The notes beneath the pieces are model-generated. The model was not told the origin of the DNA, made no database searches, and saw only the letters and a program-made list of their open reading frames with translations. This document shows positions 26,536-34,581 of a stretch of 64,000 nucleotides of DNA, piece by piece; the stretch's first letter is position 1; each line of letters starts with the position of its first letter. Where the stretch lies: the NCBI GenBank assembly GCA_035573675.1, contig DATMAB010000015.1:248001-312000 (forward strand). The letters are read 5' to 3'. The DNA is from Terriglobales bacterium. GTDB taxonomy: Bacteria; Acidobacteriota; Terriglobia; Terriglobales; Acidobacteriaceae. The position numbers and the translations under genes are program-made.

Positions 26536-28269
26536 ATGAGCTACCAGGTGCTGGCGCGCAAGTACCGCCCGCAGCGGTTCGCGGACGTCATCGGGCAGGA
26601 GCACGTCACGCGCACGCTCGAGAACGCCATCGCGCAGCAGCGCATCGCGCACGGCTACATCTTCAGCGGACACCGCGGCATCGGCAAGACCACGGTGGCG
26701 CGCATCCTGGCCATGTGCCTGAACTGCCGGTCGTTCCCGCAGCCCACGCCCGATCCCTGCGGCGCCTGCGAATCGTGCACCGAGATCCGCGCCGGGGGAA
26801 GCGTGGACGTAATCGAGATCGATGCCGCCACCAACCGCGGCATCGACGAGATCCGCGAACTGCGCGACGCCGTCCGTTACCGCCCGGCGCGCGACCGCTT
26901 CAAGGTCTACATCCTCGACGAGGCCCACCAGATCACCGATGCCGCCTTCAACGCCCTGCTGAAGACGCTGGAAGAGCCGCCCGGGCACGTCATCTTCATG
27001 CTGGCCACGACGCAGCCGGAGGACATTCCGCAGACCATCCGCTCGCGCTGCCAGCACTTCAGCTTCCACGCCGTGCGTTTTGCGGACATGGTCAGCCAGT
27101 TGCGCGACATTGCAAAGCGGGAGGGCCTGGCGGCCGACGACGACGCCCTGGCCCTGCTGGCCGAAGCGGGCGACGGCTCCATGCGCGACGCGCTCTCGCT
27201 GATGGACCAGGCCGTGGCCTCGACCGGCGGCCGCATCACCGCCGAATCCGTGCGCGGACTGGTGGGCTGGGTTTCCTCCGACATCTTCGAGCAGCTACTG
27301 AATTCAGTCGCGCGCAACTCCGCTGAAGAAGTGCTGCGGCTGGCCGACCGGGTGTTGACCGAAGGCCACAATCCCGCCCACCTGACGCGGCAACTGGTGC
27401 GCTTCCTGCGCAACTGCATCGTGGCCAAAGTGGCGGGCGAAGACCCTGGGTTGCTGCAGGTGGCTCCCGACGAAGCCCGGCGCGTGCTGCGCGTGGCGGC
27501 GCTCTTCAGCGAAGAGGACCTCACGCGCTTCCTGCAGATTCTGCTGCGCACGCACGGCGAACTCAGCTACAAGCGCGAGCAGCGCTTCCACCTCGAGCTG
27601 GGACTGCTGAAGCTGGTGCACGCGCAACGCCTGCTGCCCCTCGAGGAAATGCTGAGTGGCGCGGAGGCTGCACCCCGAGCCGCCGGCGAAGGGAAACCAC
27701 GGGCGGCCGTTGCTCCGGCGCGCTCAGCGCCACCGCCTGAGCCGCCCTCACGACCGCGGAGCGTCTCACCCTTCGAGGCCGACCGTGCGCGCAAGCAGAG
27801 TGCGCCGAAGGAAGAAATGTCCTCGTCATCTGCTGCCGTGGCGGTGGCGGAGCGGACCGCGCCCGGCCCTGAGGGCGATGTGCGCGCAGCGGTGGTCAGC
27901 GCACTCGAACAAGGGAGCCAGCGCATGGTGGCCTCCATGCTCGACGCCGGCGAGTGGACTCTGTCGCAGGAGGAAATCGTTGTCCGCGTGACGGGTTCGG
28001 CCAAGATGGCGGAGCTGGCGCTGAACGGCGAAGTCCGCCGCATCGCGACGGCCGCTGCGGCGCGCGCCGCCGGACGCCCGCTGAAGCTGCGCGTCGAAGG
28101 CTCGGGCGCGGCCAACGGCTCGGCGTCCACCGCCGCCGCTCCCGCAAACAGCGAGCCTGCCGCCAACGGCCGCGCTCGGGCGACCAAAGACCCGATCGTG
28201 CGCCGCATGCAGGAGAAGTTCGGGGCGGAGATCCGCAGCGTCATCGACCACCGGGAGAAGCGCCGTTGA
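26536..28269 (+). CDS. dnaX: DNA polymerase III subunits gamma and tau
   Basis: 577 residues; clamp-loader ATPase of the replisome. N-terminal AAA+ domain: Walker A GHRGIGKTTVARILA, a zinc-binding cluster CLNCRSFPQPTPDPCGACESC shown at positions 26719-26781, Walker B/DEAH in YILDEAHQI, and the sensor motif IRSRCQHFSF. Domain III is about 220-360. A disordered Pro/Ala linker (about 375-440) leads to a short C-terminal tau-like domain. The usual ATG is 11 nt after a TATAAT, giving a very short leader. Its TGA overlaps the TTG start of ybaB. Confidence 0.95.
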   Translation: MSYQVLARKYRPQRFADVIGQEHVTRTLENAIAQQRIAHGYIFSGHRGIGKTTVARILAMCLNCRSFPQPTPDPCGACESCTEIRAGGSVDVIEIDAATNRGIDEIRELRDAVRYRPARDRFKVYILDEAHQITDAAFNALLKTLEEPPGHVIFMLATTQPEDIPQTIRSRCQHFSFHAVRFADMVSQLRDIAKREGLAADDDALALLAEAGDGSMRDALSLMDQAVASTGGRITAESVRGLVGWVSSDIFEQLLNSVARNSAEEVLRLADRVLTEGHNPAHLTRQLVRFLRNCIVAKVAGEDPGLLQVAPDEARRVLRVAALFSEEDLTRFLQILLRTHGELSYKREQRFHLELGLLKLVHAQRLLPLEEMLSGAEAAPRAAGEGKPRAAVAPARSAPPPEPPSRPRSVSPFEADRARKQSAPKEEMSSSSAAVAVAERTAPGPEGDVRAAVVSALEQGSQRMVASMLDAGEWTLSQEEIVVRVTGSAKMAELALNGEVRRIATAAAARAAGRPLKLRVEGSGAANGSASTAAAPANSEPAANGRARATKDPIVRRMQEKFGAEIRSVIDHREKRR

Positions 28270-28571
28270 AGTTCGACCCCGGCCAGCTCCAGGAAATGCT
28301 CACGCTGGCGCGGGAGAAATACGCCGAACTGCAGAAGAAGATGGAAGAGACCGTGGTCGAAGCCTCCGCCGGCGGCGGCGCCGTCACTGTGCGCATGAAC
28401 GGCCGCAAGCAGCTCCTGAGCCTGGCCATCGATCCCGAGGCGGTGCGCTCCGGCGACGTCGAGATGCTGCAGGACCTGGTGCTTGCCGCCGTGAATGAGG
28501 CCGCCCGCAAGGCGGAAGAAGCCATGAAAAAAGGCATGGGGCTGGGAGGGATGCTGGGAATTGGTGATTGA
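28266..28571 (+). CDS. Nucleoid-associated protein, YbaB/EbfC family
   Basis: 101 residues. The start is TTG 28266, whose last two bases overlap the dnaX TGA (TTGA), with a GGGAG Shine-Dalgarno at a suitable distance upstream; no ATG is available before the conserved region. FDPGQLQEMLTLAREKYAEL and TVRMNGRKQLLSLAIDPEAV are typical of YbaB. It forms dimers that bind DNA without strong specificity. The order dnaX-ybaB-recR is conserved in very many bacteria. Confidence 0.92.
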   Translation: MKFDPGQLQEMLTLAREKYAELQKKMEETVVEASAGGGAVTVRMNGRKQLLSLAIDPEAVRSGDVEMLQDLVLAAVNEAARKAEEAMKKGMGLGGMLGIGD

Positions 28572-28594
28572 GAGATTCGGCGACAGAGCGATTT

Positions 28595-28705
28595 GGTAAT
28601 TGAGTAATTTGGTAATTTGGAAATTGAACAGAGTGCTGGCCTGCGTCGGCGATTCCCGCGGAATTCAAATTCCCAAATTACCCAATTTCCCAATTACCAA
28701 ATGGG
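28595..28705. repeat. Paired inverted octamer-repeat element (GGTAATTT)
   Basis: The left arm (28595-28626) is four octamers: GGTAATTG, AGTAATTT, GGTAATTT, GGAAATTG. The right arm (28666-28705) is five: CAAATTCC, CAAATTAC, CCAATTTC, CCAATTAC, CAAATGGG. The arms are imperfect reverse complements around a 39-nt spacer, giving a long AT-rich hairpin between ybaB and recR. The recR Shine-Dalgarno (GGGAG) sits at its right edge. Confidence 0.8.
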
Positions 28706-28714
28706 AGTAGTTCC

Positions 28715-29314
28715 GTGTCTAGTTTTGCCGAACCGCTGGCCCGCCTGATCGAGGAGCTGAAGAAGTTGCCGGGCATTGGCGCGAAGAGCGCGCAGCGGCT
28801 GGCCTTCCACATCCTGCGCGCGGAGGCCGGGGACGCCGAGGCGCTGGCCGGCGCCATCCATGACGTCAAGGAAAAGCTGCGGCTGTGCTCGCGGTGCAAC
28901 AACATCACCGACGTCGATCCCTGCGTGTATTGCTCGAGCGCCACCCGCAACCCGCGCCTGGTGTGCGTGGTGGAGGAGCCCACCAATATTGCCGCCATCG
29001 AGAAGACCCAGCACTACAACGGCGTGTATCACGTGCTGCACGGGTCGCTCTCGCCTCTGCACGGCGTAGGTCCGGAGCAGTTGCGTACCGCCAACCTGCT
29101 GAAGCGCATCGAGGCAGGTGAGGTGGACGAAGTGATCCTGGCGACAAACCCCACGGTCGAAGGCGAGGCCACGGCGGTCTATCTGGCGCGCCAGCTCAAG
29201 CGTCCGGGGCTCAAGGTGACGCGCATCGCTACCGGCATTCCCGCCGGCAGCGACCTGGAGTACGTGGACGAAGTCTCGGTGCTGAAGGCGATGGAGGGGC
29301 GGCGGGAGATGTAG
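28715..29314 (+). CDS. recR: Recombination protein RecR
   Basis: 199 residues, the normal length. It acts with RecF/RecO to load RecA on gapped DNA. N-terminal helix-hairpin-helix ([20 protein letters not shown]), zinc-finger cysteines in [16 protein letters not shown], Toprim domain with [12 protein letters not shown] and [18 protein letters not shown], and the C-terminal [15 protein letters not shown]. The start is GTG 28715 with GGGAG upstream. Third gene of dnaX-ybaB-recR. Confidence 0.96.
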   Translation: MSSFAEPLARLIEELKKLPGIGAKSAQRLAFHILRAEAGDAEALAGAIHDVKEKLRLCSRCNNITDVDPCVYCSSATRNPRLVCVVEEPTNIAAIEKTQHYNGVYHVLHGSLSPLHGVGPEQLRTANLLKRIEAGEVDEVILATNPTVEGEATAVYLARQLKRPGLKVTRIATGIPAGSDLEYVDEVSVLKAMEGRREM

Positions 29315-29319
29315 AAGCA

Positions 29320-29350
29320 GTGGTCAGTGGTCAGTGGTCAGTGGCCAGTG
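29320..29350 (+). repeat. Tandem heptamer array (GTGGTCA)
   Basis: Four consecutive heptamers: GTGGTCA three times and GTGGCCA once, then GTG. It starts 5 nt after the recR stop and runs straight into the terminator hairpin. No inverted partner arm was found nearby. Similar heptamers occur at 43.9 kb. Confidence 0.75.
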
Positions 29351-29379
29351 CGGCGGGTTTGAAGGCCGCCCGCTTTTTT
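29350..29379 (+). terminator. Rho-independent terminator after recR
   Basis: A G/C-rich stem between 29350-29357 and 29365-29373 with a one-base bulge and an 8-nt loop is followed by six T residues (29374-29379). It ends the dnaX-ybaB-recR unit. Confidence 0.7.
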
Positions 29380-29496
29380 CCTTGCGCTCTGTGAACAAGT
29401 CCTAAGTCTCCCGAGAGCGTCGAAGCGGTGGGTGCGCGCCTGTCACGGACGCGAGTCTTTTTGGGTTCGGGAGCCCTTCGCGATCTCTTATCCCCC

Positions 29497-29533
29497 GTCT
29501 GCGCCGAACAGCATGGCGCAGACATGGGGCACC
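29497..29533 (+). repeat. Hairpin repeat with ATGGGGCACC tail
   Basis: GTCTGCGCC (29497-29505) and GGCGCAGAC (29515-29523) form a perfect 9-bp stem around GAACAGCAT, followed by ATGGGGCACC (29524-29533). A near-identical copy is at 39372-39408 and a degenerate one at 26456-26492. It resembles REP-type dispersed palindromes. Confidence 0.8.
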
Positions 29534-29583
29534 GTCGAGGTTAGTCCAGAACCAAGCAGACCAGGAGCAGTCGCGCGCCTATG

Positions 29584-29997
29584 CTATTCCTTCAGCAAAT
29601 CCCACGCCTCGCGGAAGCGTTCGAAACGGTGGCTGCGACTGCTGGTGCGGTGCGGGAAGAGCCAGATGGACGTGACAGGCGCGAAGGTCTCGACGGGGAT
29701 GAGGTACCACGCGTGGTGGGGCTCGACGTAGGCGGCGAGCAGGTCGATGTCCGCAGGGGTGTAGGGGATCTTGGAGCGGTTGCCGCAGCCGGTGGAGACG
29801 CGGAAGGCGTCGTCCTGCGGCAGGGAGACGGAGCGGACCTGGACGCGGATGAGGCGCCGACCGTTATCGACGATGAAGTCGTACTTCGAGTTGTCGCCCC
29901 AAGGCTTGGAGACGGTGAGGCCGAGAGAGATAGCGCGGTGCAAGAACAGGCTCTCGGCGGCGTCGCCCTGGGCTTTGGGCAGGCTGCGACGGGACAT
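29584..29997 (-). CDS. PD-(D/E)XK nuclease-like protein (group I intron endonuclease type)
   Basis: 137 residues. KAQGDAAESLFLHRAISLGL, then PWGDNSKYDFIVDNGRRLIRVQVRS, matches the PD-(D/E)XK core: an early Glu, then the D in YDF, and R/Q-V-Q replacing the ExK step. It is closest in plan to the small group-I-intron-type endonuclease family (PDDEXK_5). IPYTPADIDLLAAYVEPHHAWYLIP is the typical following strand-helix. No intron is recognisable around it. It may be a domesticated or mobile nuclease. It lies between two repeat-rich regions, consistent with acquisition. Confidence 0.7.
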   Translation of the reverse strand: MSRRSLPKAQGDAAESLFLHRAISLGLTVSKPWGDNSKYDFIVDNGRRLIRVQVRSVSLPQDDAFRVSTGCGNRSKIPYTPADIDLLAAYVEPHHAWYLIPVETFAPVTSIWLFPHRTSSRSHRFERFREAWDLLKE

Positions 29998-30107
29998 GGG
30001 ATTCGTCTAGCGTTTCTCGGACAGCTCTGGCAGTAAGAGCGGCAGGTTCGAGGTGAAAGCGTCCGGGGGCAGGCGAGACACCGGCGCTACGTGATATCCA
30101 ACAGCAA

Positions 30108-30130
30108 AGCGCGGGCGAGGCGCCCGCGCT
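30108..30130. repeat. Perfect 10-bp GC palindrome
   Basis: AGCGCGGGCG (30108-30117) and CGCCCGCGCT (30121-30130) around loop AGG. It is not directly downstream of a gene on either strand and lacks a T-run, so a REP-like palindrome is likelier than a terminator. Confidence 0.6.
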
Positions 30131-30440
30131 CCCTTTCCTTACTATCTAAGTTCAGCATAGCATTTTCGAGGCAACCAATGTACAAAACTTAAAGTAACTT
30201 TATTGCATTTGTTTTCAATGTGTTGCCGACAATAGTTAAAGGTCGAGAGCTTGACAAGGATTTCCCGAATCGGGAAGCGGTTAAGCCCCTCGAAGGAAAG
30301 GACTTAACAGAGAAAACGAGGAGGAGGCAAAAAGAAAATATTTCATAGCTCTTTGATAAGGGGACAGGGGGGCGCAGCCAAGCCGATGACGCGGCCTCTT
30401 TCGAGCCTACGACGGGGCTGGACGAATTCTTGAACCTAAA

Positions 30441-30487
30441 CCCACGGCTTGCGCCGTGGGCTGCAAATCCAACGCCCCTCACGGGGC
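30441..30487. repeat. Double-hairpin REP-like element
   Basis: CCCACGGC/GCCGTGGG (30441-30448/30453-30460, loop TTGC) is followed 13 nt later by GCCCC/GGGGC (30474-30478/30483-30487, loop TCAC). Twin hairpins of this kind flank REP-associated tyrosine transposase genes in several phyla; no such transposase is seen here. It could also terminate the DPS-like gene, which ends at 30498. Confidence 0.6.
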
Positions 30488-30497
30488 TATGCCTTTC

Positions 30498-31064
30498 TCA
30501 GTGCGGCAGGAACTTCGACACGTAGGGCGAGTTGCGCTCTGAGCCGGTTCCCGAGCGGCGGAAGTGGCCCGAAGGGCCTTCGCCCAGGAATTCCGAGAAC
30601 CAGGCTTCGTGCTCGACCTCCTCGTGCAGGATGGCCAGCGCCAGATCGTAGGTGCGATGGTCCTTGCCCGCGGTGTAGTTGCAGATCTGCGTGTAGCCGT
30701 GCACGGCGCAGCGCTCGGCGTTGACCAGCACTTTGAGCATGGCCTTGATGTCCTTGGGGTTCTTGGGCAGCGAGGCGGGCGGGCAGGCGGAGATGTCGTG
30801 GAAATCGTTCATCTTCGCGGGCAGCTTGCCGCCCAGCTCGTAGATGCGCGGCACCAGCGCCTCGAAGTGGTTACGGTCTTCGATGCGCGCATCTTCGGTG
30901 ATCTCTTTCAGGCCTTCGCCGTCGAGCCCGATCAGGTTCACGCGCAGGATAGTGTAGTAATAGAAAGTGGTGAGTTCGGCGGCGGCGTTGCGCACCAGCA
31001 TGTCCAGCAGCTTGTTCAGGTCGATACCGGCCCTCTGCACCAGATCGCGAGCGACTTTAGCCAT
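30498..31064 (-). CDS. DPS-like ferritin (DPSL/thioferritin type)
   Basis: 188 residues from ATG 31064, with AGGAG 6 nt upstream. It has a four-helix ferritin-like fold with di-iron ligands in AAELTTFYYY, ARIEDRNHFEALV and ILHEEVEHEAWFSEF. Two cysteines, in ISACPPASLP and VNAERCAVHGY, are separated by exactly 24 residues, matching the cysteine pair of archaeal/bacterial DPS-like proteins that assemble as dodecamers and use peroxide to oxidise iron. It probably detoxifies peroxide and stores iron in the cytoplasm. In the window it joins other thiol/oxidative-stress genes. Confidence 0.8.
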   Translation of the reverse strand: MAKVARDLVQRAGIDLNKLLDMLVRNAAAELTTFYYYTILRVNLIGLDGEGLKEITEDARIEDRNHFEALVPRIYELGGKLPAKMNDFHDISACPPASLPKNPKDIKAMLKVLVNAERCAVHGYTQICNYTAGKDHRTYDLALAILHEEVEHEAWFSEFLGEGPSGHFRRSGTGSERNSPYVSKFLPH

Positions 31065-31173
31065 GGTCTTCTCCTTCAGGTAAGGATTCGCATGCGTACG
31101 TTCTTGGATGCCCCCACCGAACAGGGGGACGCAATTGTAAACGAGGAAATCCCCTCGGGGGGCGACCGTCGAT

Positions 31174-31225
31174 GGTAGAGACGTTGCTTGCAACGTCTCG
31201 AGACGCAGCCAGCTGCGTTTCTACC
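31174..31225. repeat. Three-way-junction palindromic element
   Basis: An outer stem GGTA (31174-31177)/TACC (31222-31225) encloses two back-to-back hairpins: a 10-bp perfect one (31178-31187/31190-31199, loop TT) and a 10-bp one with a G-U pair (31200-31209/31212-31221, loop CA). Both hairpins begin GAGACG. It lies just after the oxidoreductase stop and may act as a terminator or be a dispersed repeat. Confidence 0.75.
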
Positions 31226-31233
31226 GCTCGGGC

Positions 31234-33450
31234 CTAGCCGGCTCGCTGGGCGGGTTTCGTAGCCGCAATGGGGATGACGTCCACGACGGCGTTGTAGTCC
31301 GGCTCGGAGGAGACGGGGTCGTAGCGGCGCTCGATGAGCACGTTGCATTCGGGCCAGTAGGCCTGGAGGTTGCCTTCGCGGATATCGGCGAAGCGGGCGT
31401 TGCCGGCGAACTCGCCGGTGTTGGAACGCAGCAGGATGATGTCGCCCTCGTTGATGCCGAGGCGGGCGGCGTCGCGCGGGTTGATGAAGATGTCGTCGCG
31501 CTGGCCGCCGGTGAGCGGGTCGGAAGGGCCGAAGGTCATGGAGTTGAACTGCCTGCCGCGGCGGGTGGTGACGTAGAACTTGCCGGGCGGGACGCCGACC
31601 TCGGGGATGGAAACAGGAACGAAGCGGGCGCGGCCACCGGGCATCTTCTGGAAGCCCTCGGTGAAGAGCTGCGGACCGCCCCACTGCACCCAGTCACCTT
31701 CGTTCGAGAGTTTCTCGATGCCGGCGTAGATGGGCATGGCGGCGGCCATCTCGCGACGGACGTCGGCATCGGTGGCGTAGGCGAACTGCGCGGCACGCTG
31801 GGGCATGAGGCGGCGGGCGATGAGGCACGGAATCTCCCACTCCGGTCGCGCCTCGCCCATGCGGGGCCCGCGAATGGGAGGCGAGTAGCGGATGCGGCGC
31901 TCGGTGGAGGTCGAAGTTCCACCGGACTCGTAACGGGTCTGGGCCGGCAGGACGACCAGCACTTCCCCGCCCTCGAAGGTGGAGTAGGTGTTGAGCACAA
32001 TGTCCTGGTGGATGCGGACGCGCACGCGGCGCAGCGCCTCCATGACGAAGTAACGGTCCTGCATGGTCTCCAGCAGATTGCCGCCGATGGTGTACAGGGC
32101 GTCGAGCTGGCCGGCGTGGGCGGCTTCAATCATCTGGCCGGTCTTGAGCCCGGTGGAGGCGGGCACGGGCGCCTGCCAGAGTTCGCTGAAGCGGCGGGCG
32201 TTCTCGGCGTTGACCTCGAAGCCGCCGGGGAACTTATCGGGATCGACGCCGCACTCGCCGCCGCCCTGCACGCCGCTGTGGCCGCGGATGGGCATGATGC
32301 CGCACTTCTCGCGGCCGAGGTTGCCGCGGATGAGAGCGAGGTCGGCGATGGCCTTGACGTTCTCCACGCCGAAGCGATGCTGCGTGAGCCCCATGGAGTA
32401 GCAGAGGACGGCGGTCTTCGCCTGGCCGTACATGCGCGCGAAGCGCTCGATCTCGGGGCGCGCGATGCCAGAGCCTTCCTCGATAGCAGGCCAGGAGAGC
32501 GCGCGCAGATGCGCGGCCAGCTCCTCGAAACCGCAGGTCTGCCGGGCGATGAACTCGCGGTTCTCCATGCCTTGTTCGACGATGACCTTCATGACGCCGT
32601 TGAGGAAGGCGATGTCGCCGCCGACGCGGACCTGGAAGAAATCGTCCATCAGGCGCGAGCCGAACAGGGCGCTGGAGGCGACGGAGGGGATCCAGTAACG
32701 CTCCAGGCCGGGCTCGCGGTACGGGTTGACGACCATGATGCGCGTTCCCTGTTTGCGCGCGTAATGCATGTACTTGGTGGTGACCGGCTGGTTGTTGGCG
32801 AGGTCGGTGCCGAACAGGATGAGGAGTTCGGCGCCAATAAAGTCGGAGAGTGAGCACGTAGGCGCGCCGACGCCGAGCGTCTGCTTCAATCCGTAGACGC
32901 TGGCGGCGTGGCAGAGACGCGCGCACAGGTCCACGTTGTTGGTACCCAAAAGCCGCGGCAGCTTCTGGAAGGTGTAGTACGCCTCGTTGGTGAGGCCGCG
33001 CGAGGTGGCGAAGAAGCCCATGCGCTCGGGCGGGATACCGTGGAGTTCCCCGGCGATGACGTCCATGGCCTGGTCCCAGGTGACGCGGCGGAAGCCGCGG
33101 TCGCCGCGACGGAGCACCATGGGATAGGCGAGGCGGCCGAGCTTGTGCAGCTCTTCGTTGGACATGGAGCGCAGGACGTCGATATCGGCCAGGGCGGCAT
33201 CCGGCGCCGCCGGCATGGTGTTCAGGCGCAGCAGGTTCAGGCGGGTCATGCACAGGTGGACGCCGGAGATGACGTTGTCCTTCAGGCCGTAGGGGCCGAG
33301 CGAGCAGCCGTCGCAGACGCCGTGGTTGAGGATGCGCCAGGCGTAGCCGAGATGGTCGCGGTTCTCCCAGGCGGCGCGAGCCATCTCGCGGAAGTGACGC
33401 GGCTTGTTGGGATAGGCCAGGCCGAAGGGGACCAGGTCACGCACGTTCAC
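31234..33450 (-). CDS. FdhF/YdeP-family molybdopterin oxidoreductase
   Basis: 738 residues. The N-terminus has NHGVCDGCSLG and HLCMTRLNLLR, the cysteine arrangement of YdeP-type proteins. GFFATSRGLTNEAYYTFQKL, DLCARLCHAASVYGLKQTLG and DLANNQPVTTKYMHYARKQG follow the formate dehydrogenase-like fold, and the C-terminal TFGPSDPLTGGQRDDIFI region is the molybdopterin-dinucleotide-binding domain. The position equivalent to the Sec/Cys of formate dehydrogenase H falls in CHAASV, with no TGA and no obvious Cys ligand. In E. coli YdeP is linked to acid resistance. The substrate is unknown. Confidence 0.87.
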   Translation of the reverse strand: MNVRDLVPFGLAYPNKPRHFREMARAAWENRDHLGYAWRILNHGVCDGCSLGPYGLKDNVISGVHLCMTRLNLLRLNTMPAAPDAALADIDVLRSMSNEELHKLGRLAYPMVLRRGDRGFRRVTWDQAMDVIAGELHGIPPERMGFFATSRGLTNEAYYTFQKLPRLLGTNNVDLCARLCHAASVYGLKQTLGVGAPTCSLSDFIGAELLILFGTDLANNQPVTTKYMHYARKQGTRIMVVNPYREPGLERYWIPSVASSALFGSRLMDDFFQVRVGGDIAFLNGVMKVIVEQGMENREFIARQTCGFEELAAHLRALSWPAIEEGSGIARPEIERFARMYGQAKTAVLCYSMGLTQHRFGVENVKAIADLALIRGNLGREKCGIMPIRGHSGVQGGGECGVDPDKFPGGFEVNAENARRFSELWQAPVPASTGLKTGQMIEAAHAGQLDALYTIGGNLLETMQDRYFVMEALRRVRVRIHQDIVLNTYSTFEGGEVLVVLPAQTRYESGGTSTSTERRIRYSPPIRGPRMGEARPEWEIPCLIARRLMPQRAAQFAYATDADVRREMAAAMPIYAGIEKLSNEGDWVQWGGPQLFTEGFQKMPGGRARFVPVSIPEVGVPPGKFYVTTRRGRQFNSMTFGPSDPLTGGQRDDIFINPRDAARLGINEGDIILLRSNTGEFAGNARFADIREGNLQAYWPECNVLIERRYDPVSSEPDYNAVVDVIPIAATKPAQRAG

Positions 33451-33494
33451 GCGAGCAGTCTAAATCAAGGGGCTGAACCGGGCGCAACGACCGG

Positions 33495-34433
33495 CTACCT
33501 GCGCGCGCGCGAGCGCTCCAGCACCTGGCGGAAATCTTCTCGCGTCATGGCGTCGCGCTCATGGAAAAAGAGCAGCAACTCCTGCAGGAGCCGGCTGGCT
33601 TCAGGGGAAGGCGCCGCGGCTGCGTGGGCAGCATCGCCGGCAGCGGTAGCGCCAATGCGGCTCCAGCCTTGCTGGGCGGGCTGGGCGGCAGCGGCGGCGC
33701 GCTCAAGAATGCGTTGCAGCGTGCGCCGGTCTTCCTCTTCCATGGCCAGGAACTCGAGGCCCATGCCGCAACCGGGATGGCTGACGCGGACCGCGGCGCG
33801 GGCACGCAAGCGGTCGGAGTCCGACTCCAGCTCCAGAGCGACTTCGGTGGCCGCCGGCAGCGGCGACATGCTCTCGACGTAACAGCCGCCCAGGCTGATA
33901 TCGGTCAGCGTGCCCCAGACGCGCACGTCCGATCCGGCGGGGTACATCTGCACGCCGCCGCTGGCGCGATAGCGGGGATTGCGACGCCGCTCCTCTCTGC
34001 GACGGTCGCCGGTCGTCCGCCGCTCGATGCCGTGCGGCGGACCTTCCGCTGCGGGCGCAGCAGGCGGTGGCGCCGGCGGCTCCTCCTCCAGCGCTTTGCC
34101 CCAGACTTTCTTTTCCGGCTCCAGGCACTTGAGACCGATTTGCCCTTCGCGCTCGCTGCCGGGCTCGCCCACCCAGGCCACCGAGAAGCGGGCTTTGCGG
34201 TCCTCGTATTGGAGCCCGACCACATCCCCGGCGGCCAGTTGGCCACGCACTCCGTGCACGCAAGCGCCGGCGGGACTGATGTCGAGGGTGGTGGCCGTGG
34301 ATCCGAAGGGACGACCGGCGCTGTCCAGGCCCCAAAGCCGCACCGTCAGGGGGCGGGTGACGCGCGGCTCGCGGCGACGCACGCTGTAGAGCACGCGTTT
34401 GCCGGCGTCCACGGCGCCCGAGGCTGAATCCAT
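33495..34433 (-). CDS. Protein with two PilZ domains
   Basis: 312 residues from ATG 34433, with AGGAGG upstream; a longer in-frame start at 34739 is unlikely. PilZ domain 1 (about 18-115) has RRREPRVTR and LDISPAGACV. Domain 2 (about 150-245) has ERRRNPRYRASGG and LTDISLGGCYVES. Both keep the RxxxR and D/NxSxxG motifs that bind cyclic di-GMP. A helical C-terminus follows (ASRLLQELLLFFHERDAMT). It probably transduces c-di-GMP level to motility, exopolysaccharide or another output. The region between the domains is Pro/Ala-rich. Confidence 0.85.
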   Translation of the reverse strand: MDSASGAVDAGKRVLYSVRRREPRVTRPLTVRLWGLDSAGRPFGSTATTLDISPAGACVHGVRGQLAAGDVVGLQYEDRKARFSVAWVGEPGSEREGQIGLKCLEPEKKVWGKALEEEPPAPPPAAPAAEGPPHGIERRTTGDRRREERRRNPRYRASGGVQMYPAGSDVRVWGTLTDISLGGCYVESMSPLPAATEVALELESDSDRLRARAAVRVSHPGCGMGLEFLAMEEEDRRTLQRILERAAAAAQPAQQGWSRIGATAAGDAAHAAAAPSPEASRLLQELLLFFHERDAMTREDFRQVLERSRARR

Positions 34434-34581
34434 GCGCCTCCTGGAAACATCGAAAGCACAGGATAGGCGGAATGGCGGCATCCGCCTGCCTGCAAACAAC
34501 GCTCTGGGGTGGCGCCTCTCCCTTTTCAGGAAGATTCCCAGAGTGGAACCATCATATTTCATTCTGAGAAAGGGGCGACAC

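Larger units (their letters stand above)
29998..30497. other. AT-rich intergenic island with several palindromes, no convincing gene
   Basis: About 500 nt between the nuclease start and the ferritin stop. Base composition between 30130 and 30360 is far more AT-rich than its surroundings. Inside are a perfect 10-bp GC hairpin at 30108-30130, a TTCCCG/CGGGAA hairpin near 30265-30280, GTTAAG/CTTAAC arms around 30280-30310 and a double hairpin at 30441-30487. A 97-codon frame on the minus strand (30482-30189) has no protein-like features. A decayed mobile element or a structured RNA is possible. Confidence 0.6.

Noticed and set aside
30189-30482. 97-codon minus-strand gene in the AT-rich island
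   Set aside because: No start signal, odd residue composition and overlap with the twin hairpins.
31234-33450. Selenocysteine in the formate-dehydrogenase-like protein
   Set aside because: No in-frame TGA; the equivalent position reads CHAASV. It belongs to the YdeP type, which lacks Sec.
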